From: Prosopocoilus inquinatus
Lineage: Eukaryota; Arthropoda; Insecta; Coleoptera; Lucanidae
DNA: 64,000 nucleotides
Reading direction: 5' to 3'
NCBI GenBank assembly: GCA_036172665.1
Contig: CM069880.1
Coordinates: forward strand, 3,970,501 to 4,034,500
Under the pieces are notes generated by a model. It was given only the letters and a program-made list of their open reading frames with translations. It had not been told where the DNA came from and did no database searches. Positions 1 to 12,500 of the stretch are shown piece after piece. Position 1 is the first letter of the stretch, and the number at the start of each line of letters is the position of its first letter. Position numbers and translations under genes: made by a program.

Positions 1-1521
1 CTCGTACTCAGCAGGAGCTGGAAATAGTTTTGAACGAAACAACACGTATTAGCATTGTTCCTGTGATGTATCTAATCGATCCTTACTTATCTATCATGTT
101 ATTTGACGTTACGATGGACTCCAGTAACTCTGATGTGAGATACGAAGTTTTGGGACGCAGCGGAAGCTGGAAAGAGCTTTGAACGAAATAACACGTATTA
201 GCGTTGTTCCTGTGATGTACCTAATCGACCCTTACTTATCTAATATGTTGTTTGAGGTTTCAACGGACTCCAGTAACTCTGATGTGAGATACGAAGTTCT
301 CGCACTCAGCAGAAGCTGGAAATAGTTTTGAACGAAACAACACGTATTAGCATTGTTCCTGTGACGTATCCAATCGATCCTTACTTATCTATCATGTTAT
401 TTGACTTTACGATGGACTCCAGTAACGCTGATGTGAGATACGAAGTTTTCGGACGCAGCGTAAGCTGGAAATAGTTTTGAACGAAATAACACGTATTAGC
501 GTTGTTCCTGTGATGTATCTAATCGATCCTTACTTATCTAATATGTTAATTGAACTTTCAACGGACTCCAGTAACTCTGATGTGAGATACGAAGTTCTCG
601 AACTCAGCAGAAGCTGGAAATAGTTCTGAACGAAACAACACGTATTAGCATTGTTCCTGTGATGTATCTAATCGATCCTTACTTATCTAATATGTTATTT
701 GACGTTTCAAAGGACTCCAGTAACTCTGATGTGGGATACGAAGTTCTCGCACTCAGCAGAAGCTGGAAATAGTTTTGAACGAAACAACACGTATTAGCAT
801 TGTTCCTGTGATGTATCTAATCGATCCTTACTTATCTATCATGTTATTTGACTTTACGATGGACTCCAGTAACTCTGATGTGAGATACGAAGTTTTCGGA
901 CGCAGTGGAAGCTGGAAATAGTTTTGAACGAAATAACACGTATTAGCGTTGTTCCTGTGATGTATCTAATCGATCCTTACTTATCCAATATGTTATTTGA
1001 CGTTTCAACGGACTCCAGTAACTCTGATGTGAGATACGAAGTTCTCGCACTCAGCAGAAGCTGGAAATAGTTTTGAACGAAACAACACGTATTAGCTTTG
1101 TTCCTGTGATGTATCTAATCGATCCTTACTTATCTGTCATGTTATTTGACGCTACGATGGACTCCAGTAACTCTGATTTGAGATACGAAGTTCTCGCACT
1201 CAGCAGAAGCTGGAAATAGTTTTGAACGAAACAACACGTATTAGCGTTGTTCCTGTGATGTATCTAATCGATCCTTACGTATCCATCATGTTATTTGACG
1301 TTACGATGGACTCCAGTAACTCTGACGTGAGATACGAAGTTTTCGGACGCAGCGGAAGCTGGAAATAGTTTTGAACGAAATAACACGTATAAGCGTTGTC
1401 CCTGTGATGTATCTAATCGATCCTTACTTATCTAATATGTTATTTGACGTTTCAACGGACTCCAGTAACTCTTATGTGAGATACGAAGTTCTCGCACTCA
1501 GCAGAAGCTGGAAATAGTTTT

Positions 1522-1670
1522 GAACGACACAACACGTATTAGCGTTATTCCTGTGATGTATCTAATCGATCCTTACTTATCTATTACGTTATTTGACGTT
1601 ACGATGGACTCCAGTAACTCTGATGTGATATACGAAGTTTTCGGACGCACCGGAAGCTGGATATAGTTTT
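1522..1670 (+). repeat. Hybrid monomer marking an unequal exchange
   Basis: Its 5' part matches the copy-2 monomer at 5098 ('gaacgacac', normal 'tctaatcg'). Its 3' part matches the next copy-2 monomer at 5247 ('tgatatac', 'gcaccgg'). Copies 2, 3 and 4 have both parents side by side, so copy 1 has one monomer fewer. The join lies between positions 1564 and 1629, because the 5247 parent has 'tgaaatcg' where this one has 'tctaatcg', and the 5098 parent has 'tgagatac' where this one has 'tgatatac'. The monomer is still 149 bp, so the exchange was in register. Confidence 0.8.
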
Positions 1671-2266
1671 GAAGGAAATAACACGTATTATCGTTGTTTC
1701 TGTGATGTATCTAATCGATCCTTACTTATCTAATATGTTATTTGACGTTTCAACGGACTCCAGTAACTCTGATGTGAGATACGAAGTTCTCGCACTCAGC
1801 AGAATCTGGAAATAGTTTTGAACGAAACAACACGTATTGGCATTGTTCCTGTGATGTATCTAATCGATCCTTACTTATCTATCATGTTATTTGACGTTAC
1901 GATGGACTCCAGTAACTCTGATGTGAGATACGAAGTTCTAGCACTCAGCAGAAGCTGGAAATAGTTTTGAACGAAACAACACGTACTAGCATTGTTCCTG
2001 TGATGTATCTAATCGATCCTTACTTATCTAATATGTTATTTGACGTTTCAACGGACTCCAGTAACTCTGATGTGAGATACGAAGTTCTCGCACTCAGCAG
2101 AATCTGGAAATAGTTTTGAACGAAACAACACGTATTGGCATTGTTCCTGTGATGTATCTAATCGATCCTTACTTATCTATCATGTTATTTGACGTTACGA
2201 TGGACTCCAGTAACTCTGATGTGAGATACGAAGTTCTCGGACGCAGCGGAAGCTGGAAATAGTTTT

Positions 2267-2564
2267 GAACGAAATAACACGTATTAGCGTTGTTCCTGTG
2301 ATGTATCTAATCGATCCTTACTTATCTAATATGTTATTTGACGTTTCAACGGACTCCAGTAACTCTGATGTGAGATACGAAGTTCTCGCACTCAGCAGAA
2401 GCTGGAAATAGTTTTGAACGAAACAACACGTATTAGCATTGTTCCTGTGATGTATCTAATCGATCCTTACTTATCTATCATGTTATTTGACGTTACGATG
2501 GACTCCAATAACTCTGATGTGAGATACGAAGTTTTCGGACGCAGCGGAAGCTGGAAATAGTTTT
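2267..2564 (+). repeat. Representative B-A dimer (298 bp) of the satellite
   Basis: This pair shows the two main monomer families. The B monomer (2267-2415) has T at position 9, G at 23, 'taatatg' at 61-67, 'ttcaac' at 79-84 and 'ctcgcactcagca' near 119-131. The A monomer (2416-2564) has C at 9, A at 23, 'tatcatg', 'tacgat' and 'ttcggacgcagcg' at the same places. Shared segments include 'cctgtgatgtatctaatcg' near 29-47 and 'gactccagtaactctgatg' near 86-104. This A monomer carries one private change (ccagtaac to ccaataac). A and B alternate over much of the window, so the effective repeat is often 298 bp, but hybrids that combine A sites at one end with B sites at the other are frequent. Confidence 0.9.
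2310..2315. other. Example of the conserved ATCGAT palindrome
   Basis: Nearly every monomer has 'taatcgatcc' at positions 42-51, containing the 6-bp palindrome ATCGAT (the ClaI recognition sequence). This entry marks one example, in the B monomer at 2267. A few monomers lose it, for example 'taatagatcc' near 51027 and 52756, 'taatggatcc' near 22574 and 31663, and 'taatcgttcc' near 38966. The conservation may only reflect homogenisation; no protein binding is implied. Confidence 0.9.
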
Positions 2565-3011
2565 GAACGAAGCAACATGTATTAGCGTTATTCCTGTGAT
2601 GTATCTAATCGATCCTTACGTATCTATCATGTTATTTGACATTACGATGGACTCCAGTAACTCTGACGTGAGATACGAAGTTTTCGGACGCAGCGGAACC
2701 TGGAAATAGTTTTGAACGAAATAACACGTATAAGCGTTGTTCCTGTGATGTATCTAATCGATCCTTACTTATCTAATATGTTAATTGACGTTTCAACGGA
2801 CTCCAGTAACTCTGATGTGAGATACGAATTTCTCGCACTCAGCAGAAGCTGGAAATAGTTTTGAACGAAACAACACGTATTAGCATTGTTCCTGTGATAT
2901 ATCTAATCGATCCTTACTTATCTAATATGTTATTTGACGTTTCAACGGACTCCAGTAACTCTGATGTGAGATACGAAGTTCTCGTACTCAGCAGGAGCTG
3001 GAAATAGTTTT

Positions 3012-3607
3012 GAACGAAACAACACGTATTAGCATAGTTCCTGTGATGTATCTAATCGATCCTTACTTATCTATCATGTTATTTGACGTTACGATGGACT
3101 CCAGTAACTCTGATGTGAGATACGAAGTTTTGGCACTCAGCAGAAGCTGGAAATAGTTTTGAACGAAACAATACGTATTAGCGTTGTTCCTGTGATGTAT
3201 CTAATCGATCCTTACTAATCTATATTGTTATTTGACGCTTCAACGGACTCCAGTAACTCTGATGTGAGATACGAAGTTCTCGCACTTAGCAGAAGCTGGA
3301 AATAATTTTGAACGAAACAACACGTATTAGCATTGTTCCTGTGATGTATCTAATCGATCCTTACTTATCTAATATATTATTTGACGTTTCAACGGACTCC
3401 AGTAACTCTGATGTGAGATACGAAGTTTTGGCACTCAGCAGAAGCTGGAAATAATTTTGAACGAAACAACACGTATTAGCATTGTTCCTGTGATGTATCT
3501 AATCGATCCTTACTTATCTAATAAGTTATTTGACGTTTCAACGGACTCCAGTAACTCTGATGTGAGATACGAAGTTCTCGTACTCAGCAGGAGCTGGAAA
3601 TAGTTTT
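3012..3607 (+). repeat. Four-monomer segment shared with the 25-kb, 28-kb and 34-kb regions
   Basis: The segment carries 'agcatagttcc', 'ttggcactcagcag', 'aatctatattg' with 'gacgcttcaac', and 'gcacttagcagaag' followed by 'aataatttt'. The same markers appear in the same order at 25362-25957, 28491-29086 and 34451-35046. The offset to 25362 is 22350 bp, exactly 150 monomers. I noticed one difference ('aataagtt' near 3521 against 'aatatgtt'). It sits between copies 1 and 2 of the 39-mer and links two otherwise different domains. Confidence 0.85.
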
Positions 3608-3756
3608 GAACGAAACAACACGTATTAGCATTGTTCCTGTGATGTATCTAATCGATCCTTACTTATCTATCATGTTATTTGACGTTACGATGGACTCCAG
3701 TAACTCTGATGTGAGATACGAAGTTTTGGGACTCAGCGGAAGCTGGAAAGAGCTTT

Positions 3757-6700
3757 GAACGAAATAACACGTATTAGCGTTGTTCCTGTGATGTACCTAA
3801 TCGACCCTTACTTATCTAATATGTTGTTTGAGGTTTCAACGGACTCCAGTAACTCTGATGTGAGATACGAAGTTCTCGCACTCAGCAGAAGCTGGAAATA
3901 GTTTTGAACGAAACAACACGTATTAGCATTGTTCCTGTGACGTATCCAATCGATCCTTACTTATCTATCATGTTATTTGACTTTACGATGGACTCCAGTA
4001 ACGCTGATGTGAGATACGAAGTTTTCGGACGCAGCGTAAGCTGGAAATAGTTTTGAACGAAATAACACGTATTAGCGTTGTTCCTGTGATGTATCTAATC
4101 GATCCTTACTTATCTAATATGTTAATTGAACTTTCAACGGACTCCAGTAACTCTGATGTGAGATACGAAGTTCTCGAACTCAGCAGAAGCTGGAAATAGT
4201 TCTGAACGAAACAACACGTATTAGCATTGTTCCTGTGATGTATCTAATCGATCCTTACTTATCTAATATGTTATTTGACGTTTCAAAGGACTCCATTAAC
4301 TCTGATGTGGGATACGAAGTTCTCGCACTCAGCAGAAGCTGGAAATAGTTTTGAACGAAACAACACGTATTAGCATTGTTCCTGTGATGTATCTAATCGA
4401 TCCTTACTTATCTATCATGTTATTTGACTTTACGATGGACTCCAGTAACTCTGATGTGAGATACGAAGTTTTCGGACGCAGTGGAAGCTGGAAATAGTTT
4501 TGAACGAAATAACACGTATTAGCGTTGTTCCTGTGATGTATCTAATCGATCCTTACTTATCCAATATGTTATTTGACGTTTCAACGGACTCCAGTAACTC
4601 TGATGTGAGATACGAAGTTCTCGCACTCAGCAGAAGCTGGAAATAGTTTTGAACGAAACAACACGTATTAGCTTTGTTCCTGTGATGTATCTAATCGATC
4701 CTTACTTATCTGTCATGTTATTTGACGCTACGATGGACTCCAGTAACTCTGATTTGAGATACGAAGTTCTCGCACTCAGCAGAAGCTGGAAATAGTTTTG
4801 AACGAAACAACACGTATTAGCGTTGTTCCTGTGATGTATCTAATCGATCCTTACGTATCCATCATGTTATTTGACGTTACGATGGACTCCAGTAACTCTG
4901 ACGTGAGATACGAAGTTTTCGGACGCAGCGGAAGCTGGAAATAGTTTTGAACGAAATAACACGTATAAGCGTTGTCCCTGTGATGTATCTAATCGATCCT
5001 TACTTATCTAATATGTTATTTGACGTTTCAACGGACTCCAGTAACTCTTATGTGAGATACGAAGTTCTCGCACTCAGCAGAAGCTGGAAATAGTTTTGAA
5101 CGACACAACACGTATTAGCGTTATTCCTGTGATGTATCTAATCGATCCTTACTTATCTATTACGTTATTTGACGTTACGATGGACTCCAGTAACTCTGAT
5201 GTGAGATACGAAGTTTTCGGACGCAGCGGAAGCTGGAAAGAGTTTTGAACGAAACAACACGTATTAGCGTTATTCCTGTGATGTATGAAATCGATCCTTA
5301 CTTATCTATTACGTTATTTGACGTTACGATGGACTCCAGTAACTCTGATGTGATATACGAAGTTTTCGGACGCACCGGAAGCTGGAAATAGTTTTGAAGG
5401 AAATAACACGTATTATCGTTGTTTCTGTGATGTATCTAATCGATCCTTACTTATCTAATATGTTATTTGACGTTTCAACGGACTCCAGTAACTCTGATGT
5501 GAGATACGAAGTTCTCGCACTCAGCAGAATCTGGAAATAGTTTTGAACGAAACAACACGTATTGGCATTGTTCCTGTGATGTATCTAATCGATCCTTACT
5601 TATCTATCATGTTATTTGACGTTACGATGGACTCCAGTAACTCTGATGTGAGATACGAAGTTCTAGCACTCAGCAGAAGCTGGAAATAGTTTTGAACGAA
5701 ACAACACGTACTAGCATTGTTCCTGTGATGTATCTAATCGATCCTTACTTATCTAATATGTTATTTGACGTTTCAACGGACTCCAGTAACTCTGATGTGA
5801 GATACGAAGTTCTCGCACTCAGCAGAATCTGGAAATAGTTTTGAACGAAACAACACGTATTGGCATTGTTCCTGTGATGTATCTAATCGATCCTTACTTA
5901 TCTATCATGTTATTTGACGTTACGATGGACTCCAGTAACTCTGATGTGAGATACGAAGTTCTCGGACGCAGCGGAAGCTGGAAATAGTTTTGAACGAAAT
6001 AACACGTATTAGCGTTGTTCCTGTGATGTATCTAATCGATCCTTACTTATCTAATATGTTATTTGACGTTTCAACGGACTCCAGTAACTCTGATGTGAGA
6101 TACGAAGTTCTCGCACTCAGCAGAAGCTGGAAATAGTTTTGAACGAAACAACACGTATTAGCATTGTTCCTGTGATGTATCTAATCGATCCTTACTTATC
6201 TATCATGTTATTTGACGTTACGATGGACTCCAATAACTCTGATGTGAGATACGAAGTTTTCGGACGCAGCGGAAGCTGGAAATAGTTTTGAACGAAGCAA
6301 CATGTATTAGCGTTATTCCTGTGATGTATCTAATCGATCCTTACGTATCTATCATGTTATTTGACGTTACGATGGACTCCAGTAACTCTGACGTGAGATA
6401 CGAAGTTTTCGGACGCAGCGGAACCTGGAAATAGTTTTGAACGAAATAACACGTATAAGCGTTGTTCCTGTGATGTATCTAATCGATCCTTACTTATCTA
6501 ATATGTTAATTGACGTTTCAACGGACTCCAGTAACTCTGATGTGAGATACGAATTTCTCGCACTCAGCAGAAGCTGGAAATAGTTTTGAACGAAACAACA
6601 CGTATTAGCATTGTTCCTGTGATATATCTAATCGATCCTTACTTATCTAATATGTTATTTGACGTTTCAACGGACTCCAGTAACTCTGATGTGAGATACG

Positions 6701-9567
6701 AAGTTCTCGCACTCAGCAGAAGCTGGAAATAGTTTTGAACGAAACAACACGTATTAGCATTGTTCCTGTGATGTATCTGATCGATCCTTACTTATCTATC
6801 ATGTTATTTGACGTTACGATGGACTCCAATAACTCTGATGTGAGATACAAAGTTTTCGGACGCAGCGGAAGCTGGAAATAGTTTTGAACGAAGCAACATG
6901 TATTAGCGTTATTCCTGTGATGTATCTAATCTATCCTTACTTATCTGTCATGTTATTTGACGTTACGATGGACTCCAGTAACTCTGATTTGAGATACGAA
7001 GTTCTCGCACTCAGCAGAAGCTGGAAATAGTTTTGAACGAAACAACACGTATTAGCGTTGTTCCTGTGATGTATCTAATCGATCCTTACTTATCTATTAT
7101 GTTATTTGACGTTACGATGGACTCCAGAAACTCCGATGTGAGATACGAAGTTTTCGGACGCAGCGGAAGCTGGAAATAGTTTTGAACGAAACAACACGTA
7201 TTAGCATTGTTCCTGTGATGTATCTAATCGATCCTTACTTATCTATCATGTTATTTGACGTTACGATGGACTCCAGTAACTCTGATGTGAGATACGAAGT
7301 CTTCGGACGCAGCGAAAGCTGGAAATAGTTTTGAACGAAACAACACGTATTAGCGTTGTTCCTGTGATGTATCTAATCGATCCTTACTTATCTAATATGT
7401 TATTTGACGTTTCAACGGACTCCAGTAACTCTGATGTGAGATACGAAGTTCTCGCACTCAGCAGAAGCTGGAAATAGTTTTGAACGAAACAACACGTATT
7501 AGCATTGTTCCTGTGATGTATCTAATCGATCCTTACTTATCTATCATGTTATTTGACGTTACGATGGACTCCAATAACTCTGATGTGAGATACGAAGTTT
7601 TCGGACGCAGCGGAAGCTGGAAATAGTTTTGAACGAAGCAACATGTATTAGCGTTATTCCTGTGATGTATCTAATCGATCCTTACTTATCTGTCATGTTA
7701 TTTGACGTTACGATGGACTCCAGTAACTCTGATTTGAGATACGAAGTTCTCGCACTCAGCAGAAGCTGGAAATAGTTTTGAACGAAACAACACGTATTAG
7801 CGTTGTTCCTGTGATGTATCTAATCGATCCTTACGTATCTATCATGTTATTTGACGTTACGATGGACTCCAGTAACTCTGACGTGAGATACGAAGTTTTC
7901 GGACGCAGCGGAAGCTGGAAATAGTTTTGAACGAAATAACACGTATAAGCGTTGTTCCTGTGATGTATCTAATCGATCCTTACTTATCTAATATGTTATT
8001 TGACGTTTCAACGGACTCCAGTATCTCTGATGTGAGATACGAAGTTCTCGCACTCAGCAGAAGCTGGAAATAGGTTTGAACGAAACAACACGTATTAGCA
8101 TTGTTCCTGTGATGTATCTAATCGATCCTTATTTATCTATCATGTTATTTGACGTTACGATGGACTCCAATAACTCTGATGTGAGATACGAAGTTTTCGG
8201 ACGCAGCGGAACCTGGAAATAGTTTTGAACGAAGCAACATGTATTAGCGTTATTCCTGTGACGTATCTAATCGATCCTTACTTATCTGTAATGTTATTTG
8301 ACGTTACGATGGACTCAAGTAACTCTGATTTGAGATACGAAGTTCTCGCACTCAGCAGAAGCTGGAAATAGTTTTGAACGAAACAACACGTATTAGCGTT
8401 GTTCCTGTGATGTATCTAATCGATCCTTACGTATCTATCATGTTATTTGACGTTACGATGGACTCCAGTAACTCTGACGTGAGATACGAAGTTTTCGGAC
8501 GCAGCGGAAGCTGGAAATAGTTTTGAACGAAATAACACGTATAAGCGTTGTTCCTGTGATATATCTAATCGATCCTTACTTATCTAATATGTTAATTGAC
8601 GTTTCAACGGACTCCAGTAACTCTGATGTGAGATACGAATTTCTCGCACTCAGCAGAAGCTGGAAATAGTTTTGAACGAAACAACACGTATTAGCATTGT
8701 TCCTGTGATATATCTAATCGATCCTTACTTATCTAATATGTTATTTGACGTTTCAACGGACTCCAGTAACTCTGATGTGAGATAAGAAGTTCTCGCACTC
8801 AGCAGAAGCTGGAAACAGTTTTGAACGAAACAACACGTATTAGCTTTGTTCCTGTGATGTATCTAATCGATCCTTACTTATCTATCATGTTATTTGACGT
8901 TACGATGGACCCCAGTAACTCTGATGTGAGATACGAAGTTTTCGGACGCAGCGGAAGCTGGAAATAGTTTTGAACGAAATAACACGTATTAGCGTTATTC
9001 CTGTGATATATCTAATCGATCCTTACTTATTTAATATGCTAATTGACGTTCCAGCGGACTCCAGTAACTCTTATGTGAGATACGAAGTTCTCGCACTCAG
9101 CAGAAGCTGGAAATAGTTTTGAACGAAACAACACGTATTAGCGTTGTTCCTGTGATGTATCTAATCGATCCTTACTTATCTAATATGTTATTTGACGATT
9201 CAACGAACTAAAGTAACTCTGATGTGAGATACGAAGTTTTCGGACGCAGCGGAAGCTGGAAATAGTTTCGAACGAAATAACACGTATTAGCGTTGTTCCT
9301 GTAATGTATCTAATCGATCCTTACTTATCCAATATGTTAATTGACGTTCCAACGGACTCCAGTAACTCAGATGTGAGATACGAAGTTCTCGCACTCAGCA
9401 GAAGCTGGAAATAGTTTTGAACGAAACAACACGTATTAGCATTGTTCCTGTGATGTATCTAATCGATCCTTACTTATCTATCATGTTATTTGACGTTACG
9501 ATGGACTCCAGTAACTCTGATGTGAGATACGAAGTCTTGGGACGCAGCGGAAGCTGGAAAGAGCTTT
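3757..9567 (+). repeat. 39-mer higher-order repeat, copy 2 (5811 bp, complete)
   Basis: The copy runs from one 'aaagagcttt' marker to the next, exactly 39 x 149 bp. Landmarks shared at a constant offset of 5811 bp with copy 3 include 'actcttatg' (5044 and 10855) and 'atgtatgaaatcg' (5281 and 11092). A/B alternation is clear inside it. Within the copy, short groups such as the 'gaagcaacatg' monomers recur near 6294, 6890, 7635 and 8229, showing smaller duplications nested in the 39-mer. Confidence 0.88.
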
Positions 9568-12500
9568 GAACGAAATAGCACGTATTAGCGTTGTTCCTGT
9601 GATGTACCTAATCGATCCTTACTTATCTAATATGTTGTTTGAGGTTTCAACGGACTCCAGTAACTCTGATGTGAGATACGAAGTTCTCGCACTCAGCAGA
9701 AGCTGGAAATAGTTTTGAACGAAACAACACGTATTAGCATTGTTCCTGTGACGTATCCAATCGATCCTTACTTATCTATCATGTTATTTGACTTTACGAT
9801 GGACTCCAGTAACTCTGATGTGAGATACGAAGTTTTCGGACGCAGCGTAAGCTGGAAATAGTTTTGAACGAAATAACACGTATTAGCGTTGTTCCTGTGA
9901 TGTATCTAATCGATCCTTACTTATCTAATATGTTAATTGAACTTTCAACGGACTCCAGTAACTCTGATTTGAGATACGAAGTTCTCGAACTCAGCAGAAG
10001 CTGGAAATAGTTTTGAACGAAACAACACGTATTAGCATTGTTCCTGTGATGTATCTAATCGATCCTTACTTATCTAATATGTTATTTGACGTTTCAAAGG
10101 ACTCCAGTAACTCTGATGTGGGATACGAAGTTCTCGCACTCAGCAGAAGCTGGAAATAGTTTTGAACGAAACAACACGTATTAGCATTGTTCCTGTGATG
10201 TATCTAATCGATCCTTACTAATCTATCATGTTATTTGACTTTACGATGGACTCCAGTAACTCTGATGTGAGATACGAAGTTTTCGGACGCAGTGGAAGCT
10301 GGAAATAGTTTTGAACGAAATAACACGTATTAGCGTTGTTCCTGTGATGTATCTAATCGATCCTTACTTATCCAATATGTTATTTGACGTTTCAACGGAC
10401 TCCAGTAACTCTGATGTGAGATACGAAGTTCTCGCACTCAGCAGAAGCTGGAAATAGTTTTGAACGAAACAACACGTATTAGCTTTGTTCCTGTGATGTA
10501 TCTAATCGATCCTTACTTATCTGTCATGTTATTTGACGTTACGATGGACTCCAGTAACTCTGATTTGAGATACGAAGTTCTCGCACTCAGCAGAAGCTGG
10601 AAATAGTTTTGAACGAAACAACACGTATTAGCGTTGTTCCTGTGATGTATCTAATCGATCCTTACGTATCTATCATGTTATTTGACGTTACGATGGACTC
10701 CAGTATCTCTGACGTGAGATACGAAGTTTTCGGACGCAGCGGAAGCTGGAAATAGTTTTGAACGAAATAACACGTATAAGCGTTGTCCCTGTGATGTATC
10801 TAATCGATCCTTACTTATCTAATATGTTATTTGACGTTTCAACGGACTCCAGTAACTCTTATGTGAGATACGAAGTTCTCGCACTCAGCAGAAGCTGGAA
10901 ATAGTTTTGAACGACACAACACGTATTAGCGTTATTCCTGTGATGTATCTAATCGATCCTTACTTATCTATTACGTTATTTGACGTTACGATGGACTCCA
11001 GTAACTCTGATGTGAGATACGAAGTTTTCGGACGCAGCGGAAGCTGGAAATAGTTTTGAACGAAACAACACGTATTAGCGTTATTCCTGTGATGTATGAA
11101 ATCGATCCTTACTTATCTATTACGTTATTTGACGTTACGATGGACTCCAGTAACTCTGATGTGATATACGAAGTTTTCGGACGCACCGGAAGCTGGAAAT
11201 AGTTTTGAAGGAAATAACACGTATTATCGTTGTTTCTGTGATGTATCTAATCGATCCTTACTTATCTAATATGTTGTTTGATGTTTCAACGGACTCCAGT
11301 AACTCTGATGTGAGATACGAAGTTCTAGCACTCAGCAGAAGCTGGAAATAGTTTTGAACGAAACAACACGTATTAGCATTGTTCCTGTGATGTATCTAAT
11401 CGATCCTTACTTATCTAATATGTTATTTGACGTTTCAACGGACTCCAGTAACTCTGATGTGAGATACGAAGTTCTCGCACTCAGCAGAATCTGGAAATAG
11501 TTTTGAACGAAACAACACGTATTGGCATTGTTCCTGTGATGTATCTAATCGATCCTTACTTATCTATCATGTTATTTGACGTTACGATGGACTCCAGTAA
11601 CTCTGATGTGAGATACGAAGTTCTCGGACGCAGCGGAAGCTGGAAATAGTTTTGAACGAAATAACACGTATTAGCGTTGTTCCTGTGATGTATCTAATCG
11701 ATCCTTACTTATCTAATATGTTATTTGACGTTTCAACGGACTCCAGTAACTCTGATGTGAGATACGAAGTTCTCGCACTCAGCAGAAGCTGGAAATAGTT
11801 TTGAACGAAACAACACGTATTAGCATTGTTCCTGTGATGTATCTAATCGATCCTTACTTATCTATCATGTTATTTGACGTTACGATGGACTCCAATAACT
11901 CTGATGTGAGATACGAAGTTTTCGGACACAGCGGAAGCTGGAAATAGTTTTGAACGAAGCAACATGTATTAGCGTTATTCCTGTGATGTATCTAATCGAT
12001 CCTTACGTATCTATCATGTTATTTGACGTTACGATGGACTCCAGTAACTCTGACGTGAGATACCAAGTTCTCGGACGCAGCGGAAGCTGGAAATAGTTTT
12101 GAACGAAATAACACGTATAAGCGTTGTTCCTGTGATGTATCTAATCGATCCTTACTTATCTAATATGTTAATTGACGTTTCAACGGACTCCAGTAACTCT
12201 GATGTGAGATACGAATTTCTCGCACTCAGCAGAAGCTGGAAATAGTTTTGAACGAAACAACACGTATTAGCATTGTTCCTGTGATATATCTAATCGATCC
12301 TTACTTATCTAATATGTTATTTGACGTTTCAACGGACTCCAGTAACTCTGATGTGAGATACGAAGTTCTCGCACTCAGCAGAAGCTGGAAATAGTTTTGA
12401 ACGAAACAACACGTATTAGCATTGTTCCTGTGATGTATCTAATCGATCCTTACTTATCTATCATGTTATTTGACGTTACGATGGACTCCAATAACTCTGA

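Larger units (their letters stand above)
181..3756 (+). repeat. 39-mer higher-order repeat, copy 1 (short, 24 monomers)
   Basis: This copy begins after the rare end 'aaagagcttt', which recurs at the start of copies 2, 3 and 4 (3757, 9568, 15379). It follows copy 2 at an offset of 3576 bp (24 monomers) through private variants such as 'gtatccaatcg', 'ttgaactttcaa' and 'actcttatg' (1468 against 5044). Inside the monomer at 1522 the offset changes to 3725 bp (25 monomers). From about 2985 the copy leaves the 39-mer pattern for a four-monomer segment typical of the 25-kb region, then copy 2 begins. It is therefore a truncated and recombined copy. Confidence 0.85.

Noticed and set aside
2310..2315. 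ATCGAT palindrome as a protein-binding operator
   Set aside because: It is present in nearly all monomers simply because they share ancestry, and some copies have lost it with no obvious consequence. No further dyad extends around it.
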